DNA of 64,000 nt from contig JAACJK010000220.1 in assembly GCA_013368325.1 (NCBI GenBank), positions 62,001 through 126,000 on the forward strand, given 5' to 3'. The notes below the pieces were generated by a model, which worked only from the letters and a program-made list of their open reading frames with translations, ran no database searches and had not been told where the DNA came from. The stretch is from Ephemerocybe angulata (lineage: Eukaryota; Basidiomycota; Agaricomycetes; Agaricales; Psathyrellaceae). Position numbers and translations under genes: made by a program. Numbering within the stretch: position 1 is the stretch's first letter; every line of letters starts with the position of its first letter. This document shows, piece after piece, positions 11,175 to 26,746 of the stretch.

Positions 11175-14100
11175 CTATCGTGATCCTCCGGCTGCCTGTC
11201 TAGCCAGACTGGAGGAAGAACCGGAGCGCGCTTTACCGCCCTCCGAGATGCGTCTGGGACGTGGTTTGTTCTCTTCGTTAGGATCATCCTTCACGACGAA
11301 CACGACTCCAGGTCGAGGTCGCCTTTTCTTGACTTTCTTCATTCCAGCTTCTTCTTGATCGCGCCATTCTTTAGCTGCCTTTACAGGATCGCGCTCGTCA
11401 GGCAGGACGAAGGGAGCTGTACTGAGGATAGAAGTTGTAGGAGAACCGATGGCGGTGTTTGTCTGTGAAAATTGGTCTGTCAGTTGCTGAATCCCTGACT
11501 TGAGGTGCTACGTACTGCAGTACCGTCTTGGGCCTCGTGAGATAAGAGGGACACCGTCCGCCTCCTTCGAGAACCGAGATATCGGAAGGGGCTAAACATT
11601 CGAGGGTCGACATCTCTCTCGTCGTCGGAGTCGTCGTCGTCGGGGATGAAGAAGGGTTGTTGCCTTTCATCATTCTGCCTTGCCAACTCCTTGAGACGCC
11701 AGGCAGTGTGCCTGGCCCGAGCGCTACGCCGCTCTGCAGCGGTCATTTGAGGATTCGTTTGATTTACCTCGCTCAGATGCTCATCCGAGTGAGTAAAAGC
11801 TTGATGGGAAGGTGGTGGAATTTCGTGAAGTGGAGTGGGTGCAAGGGATGATGGAGTCATAAGAATGGTCTCATCCTCCTGCTGTGATTGGTAGATGGTT
11901 TCATAGGACCTAGAAGACGAGGCGGTGGAAGGCATGTGCTTGATGGACGAGGGAGGTTGCATCGATCGATGGTGCCTAGCGCGATTCGACAGCTCGTTAG
12001 GAACGTGAGCTGGGGCGATGGCTATGGGAACAGAGTAGGAGTGCTTGTGCCCCGAAGAGTTTGTGCCACTTCGATGTCCCGGAATAGATGAAGAGGCAGT
12101 AGTGCGTCCTTGATACTTCTGTTCCGCGGCGAGTCCAGGAGGGACAGATTTGGCAATCGCATCCGGCAGATTCGTGCTATCGGTCTCAATGGGTGGCAAT
12201 CGCGACAAAGGAGGCCGAGTTGAAGGTGGCACAGGGGTTGAAGCAGGTTGTCGATGGCTTCGGTGAAATGCACCAGCGTTAGTCGCCCCGGGGTTCGGTT
12301 GTCCATCATTCTTAAGGTCTTGGACCCCTGTATAGATTGTCGGTTGGGAAGGTCTATCGAGATGCCGTTCTGTATGTCCGTCTGGGGGCACCACGTGCGG
12401 TTCCGTCGTAGCCCTTCCCTGCGGCGCATGGTTGGAACGATGCCGAAGGGACCTTGCTTGCTGTGAGGCTGAAGAGAAAACATTCGAAGGGAAAAACGAT
12501 CTTGATGAGGGTTGGACTGTGTTTGCCTCCGTAGGTTTCTCTTGTTGCGATTGAGATGCTTCATTTGGGCCGGACATTAGAGTCGATAGCTTTCGGTGGA
12601 GCAAAGAAGCGAAGTCCTTTCGCTTTCCAGTAGTATCGCCAGTGGGCTTTGGGAGATAATGAGCGTGCCCTGCAGCTTTTTGCTGAACACCTTCTCTGAC
12701 CCTGCCTTCGTTTTCCCTGTCAGAATTGGAAGGATCCGGTTCGTATGAGGATCCCTCAACTCCTCCTGGCTCCTTCGCAGGGATCGCAGGGTTGACGGCA
12801 ATACCAATAGTATGTTCCGAGGCTCTTGGTCCATGACGGGATTCACTAAGGAGGTCGACCTTCATGTACCCAGGTATGGCTTGAGACGCGCGCGATTGTG
12901 GCTGCATTGCCTCTGTCCTGGGCACAGGTGCGGAGGCTATCCGAGTACCTGGTGTCCATCGACTCGACACCCCCGCGCTTGTGGTTTCAGAACGGTTGAC
13001 TGGTGGGCCAGAAGAAAGAGTCTGCACTACTAGTCCTGCAGACACTTGCACTACACTGTTGTTAGTCAATGTGACATTTGGTACACGAGTGTGCTGACCT
13101 GGTTCTACCGGGACAGGTTCAGTATTGACTGTATCTCGGTGTGTAGTGTGACTGGGGTATTTCGAGCTGTGATGGCTAGCCGTTTGACCCAAAGACTGGC
13201 CATCTGTGAAGTTCGGAATCACAGCACTGACCGATGAGACGTTAAGCTGGGATTGCTGAAATCATGCATAAGTATGACACGACACTTTGGAAGGAAATTC
13301 GCCGACCTGGTACAACAGCTGCTTGCCGTGAGATCCATTAAGCCCTTGTTCTGGGTATACATTCTCTCCATGACGTCGGATTTCCTCTTGCGATGCCGCG
13401 GTAGGGTCTGTAATGTGGTATAGTTTGTGGTTCGGAGGTTGCACAGCAGGTATTCTGGGATCATCTTGCCCCCTCCGATCTCCAGAAATTGAGGGGGATG
13501 AGTCGGCCATAGATGTACCTGAAGATGCCACGTCTTGCAAACCGAAGCTGGGTTTGACGAGGCCGTGAGTTGCGATGCCTTCTTGTGCATCCCCATTTAT
13601 CAGGTCCCGACGTTCGACTTGGGCGACATTGGCGAATGCAGAGCGAGCAAGTGGTGGCCCAGAGTGATGTTTAAGTTCCCGCTTGGTCCCCTGATCAGGC
13701 GGTGCTATTTGTGGCTGATTGACGAGTGGCGACGAACGAGGAGAATGCCCTTGTAAATGACCATCAACTCCATTGTTCAGGTAAAGATGAGGTGCTAGAG
13801 TCTGCTGCAGTCTATCGTCGGAGGCCTGCCTTGACGCAGTATCCAGACCTCTGCCATAACTGTCTGAGTGGGAACGTCGATGCCTGACTTGACCGTGGCC
13901 TTGGCTAGATGTATAAGCAGGGGTGTAGTCGTGACCTGGTGTGTGGGAAGTTGGGGCAACCTTAGGGTCTTGTACAACTTTACTGCCTCTCCGGCTTCCT
14001 GAAGGCGTTTCTACTTCGTCAGGGAGCAACTGCGGTAAGGTTGAAGCTGGCGACACTCTAGCCACGAAGGAGTTTCGTAGGGCTTCCTGTGACATTTGCA

Positions 14101-17100
14101 TGGCAGTCGGCTGGCTGGGGAAGAGGTACTGTAAAGATGTTACCTTCATCGCTGCACTTGGTATAGTGGAGACTTGCGACTTACCGACTGAGGATGCATC
14201 GGGATTCCATAAACCTGATTTTCGGGGATTTCATTCGCGGACTGCGGAACCTGTTTAGAAAACATCCGCACAAAGTTTCATGGGCCTACCTGGGGGACTG
14301 CTAGGTTTGCTTTCTCTTCAGTATGTTTGTCAGACACCTTGTTTGACCGCAAGGAAGAAGTCATGTCCCGAGGGTGGGGAGGAGACAATGGCCGCTGTAT
14401 AGAGGAAAGCAGAAGCTGAGGACCTCCAGTGGCTTCAGAGGAGTGTCCCGGAGAGGCATTGGATATACTCGCGACTGTCTGTCAAGCGTTCTATTTCAGT
14501 TCAGGTCAACGAGAGAGGGAGATGGACCTACTGCAAGGGTAGACACGGCAACATCGTCGGTTTGGTCAGGTCTATCGAGAACGGTGTTGGACTGCTCGCC
14601 GCGTTTGAGGTAGGGGAGCTTTTTGGATCCAGAAAACTCTGGCGCATCTTGGTTGCGAGCATTTTCCTTGTCGCTGTCTAGCACAAGTGACTGCCGCTTC
14701 GTGTTTTCAAACTCTCTTGAGCCAGCCCTGTCCCGCTCCAAATAATCGCGTCTCTTGCCATGACGGGTGGATTCTTTGTCTCGACGATCCGATGGCGTTG
14801 GGTCCTTAGGATCTTGAATGTTGGCAATCCCCCGAGCTTCGCGCTCACCAGCGGAGTCGGCCTCTCTGCGCTCCTGTCCCTTCGCCAGTGCCTCCCTCGT
14901 TAAGCGAATACGTTCCTTCTCTTTGACCAGCTGCAACCGCCGCAGATCACGGTGCTCCTTGTCGCGGTGGTGATGACCTGCCCTATCCCTCTCGCCATTT
15001 CGATGTTTCCGTTGAGGCTGATCATTCTGCTCCTCGTCCCTATCGCCGAGTCTCCGGTGTCGTTCGACTTCACCCTTTCGGTCAGGCTCTGTATCCTGCG
15101 TAATAGGCCGTCTCTGAGCGATGTCACCCTCCAAAGTCCCTTCCATTCGCCTCCGTCGCCGGTCGCGGTCTGGGTCCAGCTCTTGTTCTTCATGCCGGTG
15201 CTTCAGTTCCTCTTGACGACGATCCTTGTCTTCCTGAGGTTCCTTGGGGCGCTGTTCGCGTCTCTGTTGGGCGAGGCTTTCTAACCTGTGCTGCTCTTGT
15301 CGTTGACGCTCTTCCATATCCTTCATTTGTCTCTGCCTTTCGTTCTCAGCTTCTTCTGCCCGTCGGTGCTCCGCCTCCTGTGCCTCTGCTCGTCTCCGCT
15401 CGACCTCTAGCTCCAATCGCTTGGCCTCCGAATCCCTTCGACGCTGCTCTCTCTCCTCTTCTAAGCGTTTTTGAGCCTCCATCTCCTCCTTTCGCGACCT
15501 TTGAAAGTCTTCCTCGCGCCTTCGTTCAACTTCAGCTGCCGCAGCAGCTGCCATTCGCTGTTCACGCTCGTATTCATCCAACTGCTGACGCTCCCTTTGT
15601 GCTGCCAGGCGCACTTGCTCTGCCTCCAAATCCCGTTCCCTCCGTCTCCGCTGTTCTTCGGCGCGTCGTTGCTCCCATTCCAACTTTTGGCGCTCCAGCT
15701 CTTCCTCCTGTCGATGCTTTCGCCCCAGCTCCACTGCTTCCCAGTCACGCCTACGTTGCTCCAAATCCTCTTGGCGTTTCCTTTCGAGTGCAGCAGCCTG
15801 GTCTTGGGCTTGACGAGCGAGCTCGACTTCGTTTTCCCGTCTTTGACGGTCCAATTCTTCCTGACGCAGGCGGGCTTCCGCCCGTTGACGCTCCATCTCA
15901 GCAGCAGCTTGATCACGCCGTCGGCTCTCCTCTTCTTGATATCTTCGTTGAACTTCAGCTTCCCATTCCTGGCGCTTGCGCTCTGCCTCTTCAGCCTGCC
16001 GTTCCTCTTCCCGTCGCAGGAGTTCCCGATCCGCGAGCTCTTTCTCGCGTCTCTGGCGCTCCTCCTCTTCTCGCCTAAGTTCTATCTCTGCTGCTGCCTT
16101 CTCTCTCGAGCGGCGCTCTTCCTCTCTCCGCTGTGTGGCCTCATCTTCTGCCTCCCTCTCTCGTCTGTATCGCTCTTGCTCCCTCTGCTTCAGCTCGAGT
16201 GCCCCTTCTATCCTTTTCCTTTCATCCTCACGATGCTTTAGCTCCACCTCTGTTTCTCGTCTCTGGCGCTCGATTTGTCTTCGTTTCAGATCCAATTCAA
16301 CTTGTTTTCTCTGGATTTCTTCCTCCCTTCGTTTGCGTTGTTGCTCCTGAATTTCCCTCTCCGCTCTCGCGCGCTCTTCTTGGCGCTGCTTTAGTTCCGT
16401 CTCACGCTCCCTCCGATCGCTCTCTAGTTTCAGCTCTCGTTGCTGCCGCTCCTCTTCTTGCTTTTGGAGGCGCAGTTCCGCTTCCCGCCTTTCCCGTTCT
16501 TCCTCGCGGCGTCTGGCTTCCATCGCGGCTTCCCACCTTTGACGAGCTTCAGCCGTCTCTCGTAGACGGCGCTCCTCATCCAGCCTTCTCGCTTCCAGCG
16601 CCGCTTCTTGTCGTTGTCGTTCCTGCTCAGTCTCCCACTTCTGCCTCTCCTCTTCACGACGTCGGATCTCAATATCTGCCTGCCGACGCTTCTCCATTTC
16701 CAGAATCTGCCGTTCTTCTTCCTCCCGCCTTTTCGACTCGATATCTGCCTCCTTCCTATGCCTTTCCTCTTCACTCCTCCTAAACTCTATTTCAGCTTGA
16801 CGTCGTTGGCGCTCCTCTTCAATCACCCGTTTATGAAGTTCTTCCTCCTCCCGTCGTTTGGCTTCCACTGCTTCCATCTTCAGACGCTCTTCCTCCCGTC
16901 GCTTTGTCTCCATCTCGGCTTCCCTCCTTTGCCGCTCTTCTTCGCGTCTCCTACTCTCTTGTTCTGCTTGCCACCGCGCACGCTCCTCTTCTGCCTCTCG
17001 CCTCTGTACTTCCTCTTCTTCACGCCGTTTCGCTTCAATATCCGCTTCCTTTTTTTGACGCTCCTCCTCCTGTCGCCTGTGCTCCCATTCTACCTGGCGC

Positions 17101-20100
17101 CTCCGGCGTTCTTGTTCTTGTTCCATTTCCATCTTCTGCCTCTCTTCGTCCTCACGTCGCTTCAACTCGATCTCTGCTTCCTGCTTCAGCCGATCCTCTT
17201 CCCGTCGTCTACTTTCCAGCTCTAATTGCCGCCGCTGTCGCTCCTGCTCTGCCTCCCATCTCTCTTTCTCCTCAGCCTCACGACGCTTAGCTTCCAACTC
17301 TGATTCTCTCTTCCGACGCTCCTCCTCACGCCATCGGTACTCCAACTCAGCTTGCCGTCGTTTCTCATTCTCCCATCTTTGGCGTTCCTCATCTTCATGT
17401 CGCTTCGCCTGAATCTCTGCCTCCTTCTGCAGTCGTTCCTCCTCGCGTTTCCTGCTTTCCAGGACAGCTTGCTGACGTTGGTGTTCCTGTTCAGCTTCCC
17501 ACCTCCGACGCTCTTCATCTTCACGTCGCTTCATCTCCGATTCCACTTGGCGCCTTTGTTCTGCCTCCCGTGTCTGGCGATCTTCTTCTTCCCGCTGCTT
17601 TGCCTCCGCCTCCGCTTCTCTCCTCAGACGATCTTCGTCCCGTCGCTTCGTCTCCAGCTCAGCCTGCTGTCTTTGGTGTGCCTCTTCCGCCTCTCGCCGC
17701 CGACGTTCATCCTCCTCCCGTCTCTTTGATTCATCTGCTTCTCGCCTCCGGCGCTCCTCCTCTGTTCTCTTCAACACAAGTTCAGCCTCCCACTTCCGAC
17801 GTTCGTCCTCTCGTCGCTTCATCTCCAGCTCTGCCTCTTGTTTCACCCTTTCCTCTTCCTTTCTCTTCATCTCCGCCTCTGCTTCTCGCTGCTGACGTTC
17901 AACCTCTCTCCGTTTGCCTTCCAGTTCCGCATCTCGTCTGAGACGCTCATCCCGTTGGCGTTTAGCCTCCAGCTCTGCCTCTAATCGCTGCCGCTCTTCT
18001 GATTCTCGACGTTTCATCTCCAGTTCAATTTCCTGTTTCTGCCTCTCCTCCTCCCGACGCTTTAGCTCCAGATCATACTCCTGTTTTCGTCTCTCCTCCT
18101 CCCGACGCTTTAGCTCCAGATCATACTCCTGTTTTCGTCTCTCCTCCTCCCGACGCTTCACCTCCAACTCATATTCTAGTTTCCGCCTCTCATCCTCGCG
18201 TCGTTTCGTCTCCAATTCATACTCCCGTTTTTGCTTTTCTTCATCACGTCGCCTCGCCTCCTCCTCCCGTCGCCTCACTTCCAAATCATATTCCCGCCTT
18301 TGTCTCTCCTCTTCTCGCCGCCTCGCCTCAAGCAGCACTTCTCGTCGCTGCCGTTCTTCCTCCTGTAGCCTCGTCTCCTGCGCTGCCGCCTCCTGTCGTC
18401 GCAGTTGCTCCGCTTCTTGTCGCTCGCGCTCTTGCGTTCGACGGTTCGCCTCCAACAACTCAGCCTCCTGGTTACGCTTCTCCTCCTCGCGGCGCTTCGC
18501 CTCCAGTTCCATCTCTTGTTTCTGTTGTTCGTCGTCCCGCCGTTTCTGTTCCAGCATGACCTCTCTTCTTCTCCGCTCCATCTCTGCCACTTCCCAATTC
18601 TTCCTCTGCTTCTCCTCTAGCTGCCTCTTCGACTCCATCTCTGCTTCCTCCTCTCGTTTGCGCAACTCTTCCCCCTGTCTCCTCCGCTCCAATTCAGCTG
18701 CCCATTGGTTACGGAGTTCGAGGTCAGCTGCAACCTTCTCCCTCCTTCTACGCTCCTCCTCCTCGCGCTGCTGACGTTCCAACTCTGCGGCTTCTCGCTC
18801 CCGTCGTTGGGCTTCTTCTTGACGCCTCCGGTCCCTTGCGTCCTTCCATGCCTGTAATTGACGGTCACGCTCCAGTTCCTCGAGTCGCTTCCGTTCAGCA
18901 AGAGCAGCGTCCCTTTCTCGTCGACGGCGATCTCGCTCCGCCTCCATCTCTTGTTCTTGGCGTAGACGCTCGCGTTCAGCATCTTCTCTTCGCTTGCGCT
19001 CGGCCTCAGCTGCATCCTCAGCACGTTTGCGTTCAGCTTGGGCCTCCCACTCTTGACGCCTCCGCTCTCGTTCTTGATCTTCGAGTCGTTTGCGTTCTGC
19101 CTCCGCAGCCTCTTCCTGTCTCCGCAGTTCCCGCTCCTCCTCCTCAGCACGCCTTCTCTCCTTAGCCTCCTTCTCCTTTCTCTGAGCTTCTAGCTCAACC
19201 TCCTGCTCCAAACGCTTTCTCTCCGCAGACTCTAGATCATCCTTCCTCGCCAATCGTCGCCTTTCCTTCTCCATTCTGTCCTGCGCTCTTTTGCGCTCGT
19301 CCCGCTCCAGCCGTAAGCGTGCTTGCTCCAACTCCTGCTCTCTCCTTTGCTCCAACTCTCGTAATCCCTCCTTTTCCCTTCCACGTTCCTCGCCTGGGTC
19401 GTACCGGGCCCTAGGCTTATGTGTTTCGTTCCTGTCTCGAGAGTATCCTCCAGTGACTTGACGAGCGCGATCGCGGTACCGATTGGATTCTGATATGTAC
19501 TCTCCGTCTGTATGGTAGCCAGGTGTTTCCCGTGGTTTCTGACTGTCACGCTCGGGCGGTTGTATGCTTTCCTGGGCACCCTGCCTCGCACGGGGGTCGT
19601 CGATGTCGCGAGGTTTGTCCTTCGACCGTGTTCCGTGTTTAGGATAGTCGCTGTGATAGCCCGCAGGCAAGTTCGCATCCCTCAATGCTGTCCTAGAGAT
19701 AGAGGGCCTAGGGTCATGGCTTGGGCGGAGTGCATCATTCTGGCGGTACCCATACGCGCTGGATCGAGAGCGAAGACCAAGATTTCTGTCCGCCGTTGGG
19801 TGTTCGACTTCTGGGGCAGCAGGGTTCTGACTCCGTGAAGCCGACCGAGGAAAGGTCTTGGAAGGCACAATCGAGCTTGAGGGAGGTAGTCCAGGGCGTG
19901 GGGAAGGACTGTACACCTGCACTGGCTGAGGAATACTTGCCGGAGAGGGGTTGTTCCTTCCATTCTCGTCCAGAGGAGGCGGTGGAAGCCAGGAACGGGA
20001 TGGTTTGTCGGCGGGATGGGCAGCATTGGAGGCAAGAAAGGCAGGGGGGAATTGAACACGCTCGGTTGTCGGTTTAGGACGATCGACCTCGGACTCGCGC

Positions 20101-20195
20101 TTGGACGACGACCAGAAAGGCTTATTCTTACTCGATGAGGATTGTTTACTGGGCCGAGTCTGGCTGTCTTGCAGTCGTGAAAAGAAACTTTTCAT
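11175..20195 (-). CDS. Giant charged coiled-coil / single-alpha-helix protein (~2,920 aa), function unknown
   Basis: I do not recognise an ortholog. Minus-strand exons 20195-14532, 14478-14290, 14250-14185, 14128-13307, 13255-11516 and 11462-11175 join in phase 0 to about 2,922 residues. Residues 1-267 are Ser/Pro-rich and basic (MKSFFSRLQDSQTRPSKQSS; repeated PSPRPGLPP-type stretches). Residues ~268-1720 are an almost unbroken helix-forming run of Glu, Arg, Lys, Gln and Ala, with blocks such as KRREEERRKQEYDLEL repeating at about 16 residues. One block is an exact 48-bp tandem copy. The remaining ~1,200 residues are disordered, rich in Ser, Pro, His and Gln, and end in a basic segment (KKVKKRRPRPG). 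No enzyme fold, TM or signal peptide is seen. Composition resembles trichohyalin-like or single-alpha-helix spacers, so a scaffold or cytoskeletal role is a guess. A further in-frame 54-nt intron (13098-13045) is possible. Confidence 0.8.
18061..18156. repeat. Exact 48-bp tandem duplication inside the charged-helix exon
   Basis: Bases 18061-18108 and 18109-18156 are identical. On the coding (minus) strand each copy encodes the 16-residue unit built around EEERRKQEYDLELK. Neighbouring 48-nt units are diverged versions, so the exon appears to have grown by unit-wise tandem duplication, most recently here. Confidence 0.95.
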
Positions 20196-21167
20196 GCAGA
20201 GAGAGTGTTAACGAGATAACTGCTGCTCCAGGTGGTTGAGGAGCGCTCCAGGGTCTCGCAGGCCGGGGAGCAAAATAGGGGGTAAGTTGTAGGGTTCGTG
20301 AACATGAGGCAAAGTGGAAGACAGCCACCGGCCGCATTTGGCATGCATGCAGACATGCACCAACAACGCGTTCAAAAGCCTCGTGTGATCAGCACATTCA
20401 ATGAAAGCGGAATTGGATAGATTAGATTTCTCAGGTATAAAATACAGAGACTATTCAACTATCTACGGAGATATGTACGCGAGCTGGCGAGGAGGGTGTT
20501 GCGTGAAGTCTCTGGGAAGAGCACAACAACCCTCACAGATACAGCATGGCCAGTGCAAGGGTGGGATGGCAGGCATGACACCCAAGCAAATGGACTCAAG
20601 ACGAGCCCACTCACAACCGTCCACCCAAGCTCGATCTTACACGAATTTGACTCATTACAGGACAGTAGAACAGCGGCAAGGCTGGCGGAGGATACAGGAT
20701 CCTCCCTGTCAAGACAATTTAAGGATCGTGTGGGGTTCCTAGAGTGGGGAAAACGTGAGTAGGGCTCAGCCAGGGAAATGGTCCAGGGATTTTGCAAGAG
20801 GAAACAGAAACTGGATTGCAAAGTGTTGGTGGGAGAAGAAACGATTTGCGCAGATTTTCTCGTTTTTTTGCGTTTTTGTTGAGGGCCGGCCATTGCCGGC
20901 ATGATTACGGCATGGGCCGCACGGTTCACGCAGTGACACTATTGCCCTCTTGCGAGGCAGTACAGTTCCCTATCTTCCCACCACTCGACGCTTAAAGTCT
21001 TCCTTTCTCAAGATCTACTCGAAGAGAGGGCAATACGAATCTTGCTTCAACATCGCCGACACTTTCGTTCGGAAACAGCGCTGGCGACGAATCCGATATG
21101 GTACCTAATCAGCCGCAGGATTGTCAGTAATAACTGAGTCAATATCTCTTTCACCTAGATTGACGGA
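20196..21167. other. Long divergent intergenic region, no credible CDS
   Basis: This is the shared upstream region of the giant coiled-coil gene (minus) and the deubiquitinase (plus). Open frames exist on both strands, for example 20459-20929 minus and 20401-20742 plus, but they start at non-ATG codons or lack conserved character. A GCATGCATGC palindromic run sits at 20340-20349. Part of the right side (about 21000-21095) may be 5' UTR or a first exon of the deubiquitinase, because an ATG followed directly by GT lies at 21093-21097. Confidence 0.4.
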
Positions 21168-25408
<4,241 letters not shown>

Positions 25409-25640
25409 TTTCTGATATTCATGCTTCTCATTTCTGTTCTCTGACTGAATTATTCTCACTGTACTTCACATAGGCAAGATACTGTACCCTGAACTGTTTA
25501 TCGTTCCGAACCTTTATGGTTCTCTCTCATAATGTTCTCTAAAGTATAATTGACGGAAATGGTGTCTGCACATGGTATAAGGAGAGTACTATCACTTGCG
25601 CCGCTTGGACTTTGCCTACAAAACCCCGTGAGGTTACAGT

Positions 25641-26417
25641 TTACGAAGGAAGGGTGTCTGGACATACCGATTTCGGGGTACCGGGACCCTCTGCATCGCT
25701 TGTCGGTTGTGAATTGGGTCCAGGAGTGGAGGGGGAGAGTAATCCATTCGTTTTCGCCGCATTTGTTGGGGGAGCAGGAAGTGCACCGTGCTTAGCCTTG
25801 TACTCGTATTTGATTTCTGTGCAAGGGATGAGGTTTGAATTTGAATACGATGCACGCGCGAGATGGGGCGGTGACACGTACCGAGGTCGGCTTTTGCTTC
25901 CGCCGTGTGTTCGAACACCGCGCGCATTTTCTCGTTGGCAATCATCTCGTTGGCCGTTGGGAAGATGACTTGACCCCAGCCGTCGACAAAGGAGTTGGCT
26001 TCGGAGATGACTTCCATAATTTCGACTTCCAGTTCCTTTTCCGCAGCCAAAAGGCTATTCCAGAGTTCGTCACCGATGGATCCTTTTTGCAGGAGGGCCT
26101 GTAAGGCAGGCTTGTCCTCACGGATGCGCAGAACCCGCTGCACATCTGCCATAGCGCGACGAACGAGAGCAGATTTCAGTAACGAGTCCGATGCCGGTGG
26201 GTCCGTTTGCTGAAGGAGGGTGATGTATGCATTGCGCTCGGGATGGGAAGGGAAATAGGGCTCGTAGACTCGTGCTAGGGTAGAATTAGACGTTTCGAAT
26301 GATTTAACTATAACAATTGAACGTACTGGAGGTGTGTTTCCTGTAGTAGTAGCTGAATACGAACAGACTCCCAAAGACAATGATAAGATATGCAACGGGC
26401 ACCAGAATGGACGCCAT
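25641..26417 (-). CDS. SEC66: SEC66 (SEC71), Sec62/63 ER translocon subunit
   Basis: Single-pass ER protein of the Sec63 complex, needed for post-translational import of secretory proteins. Exons 26417-26327, 26274-25882 and 25816-25641 give about 219 residues (yeast 206). A hydrophobic anchor sits at residues ~5-22 (VPVAYLIIVFGSLFVFSYYY) followed by RKHT. The conserved cytosolic core is RVYEPYFPSHPERNAYITLL, then LVRRAMADVQRVLRIREDK, GDELWNSLLAAEKELE and SFVDGWGQVIFPTANEM. The tail is Pro/Ser-rich and variable. The 3' end is convergent with the deubiquitinase (about 230 bp apart), and the 5' end is divergent from citrate synthase. Confidence 0.93.
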
Positions 26418-26746
26418 GGCGGAGGGACTTGAAAGATGAGATACGTGTCCGCGACGCTGATTGTTGGCTTCAGTTGCCGGTGCTTGTGCATGTTTGACCT
26501 GGAAGTCGAACCCACCCAAAGACAACTTACCCCAGAGCGGCCGGATCAACGGGGGCGGATTGGTAGCCGAGTATGGGTCTGGGGCAAGTGCGGAGGTGCG
26601 GGGGCTTGCGTTCCCGGGGCTCCCACAAGGCAGCACAGCGTCCCCAAATCATAAGCCTTAAGACGTTCGGCAACCCCGTTTCCTTACTTCATCTTTCTCC
26701 ATCTTTAACATCTCACAGGCTTGAGGTCCCCACCACACTTTCTACC
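26418..26746. promoter_or_regulatory. Divergent promoter region of SEC66 and citrate synthase
   Basis: This 329-bp head-to-head spacer is the only upstream DNA for both genes, so promoter elements for both must lie here or overlap transcripts. It is GC-rich in the middle and CT-rich (TTTCTCCATCTTT) just ahead of the citrate synthase ATG. I could not assign a specific factor site. Confidence 0.5.

Noticed and set aside
15380..18774. Several 100-290-codon plus-strand frames opposite the charged-helix exon
   Set aside because: They are complements of GAG/CGT/CAG-rich repeats and give only Leu/Ser/Pro low-complexity peptides. They have no splice structure or family signal.
20459..20929. 156-codon minus-strand frame in the 20.2-21.1 kb gap
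   Set aside because: It opens with GTG, not ATG, has no conserved character and lies in a presumed promoter region.
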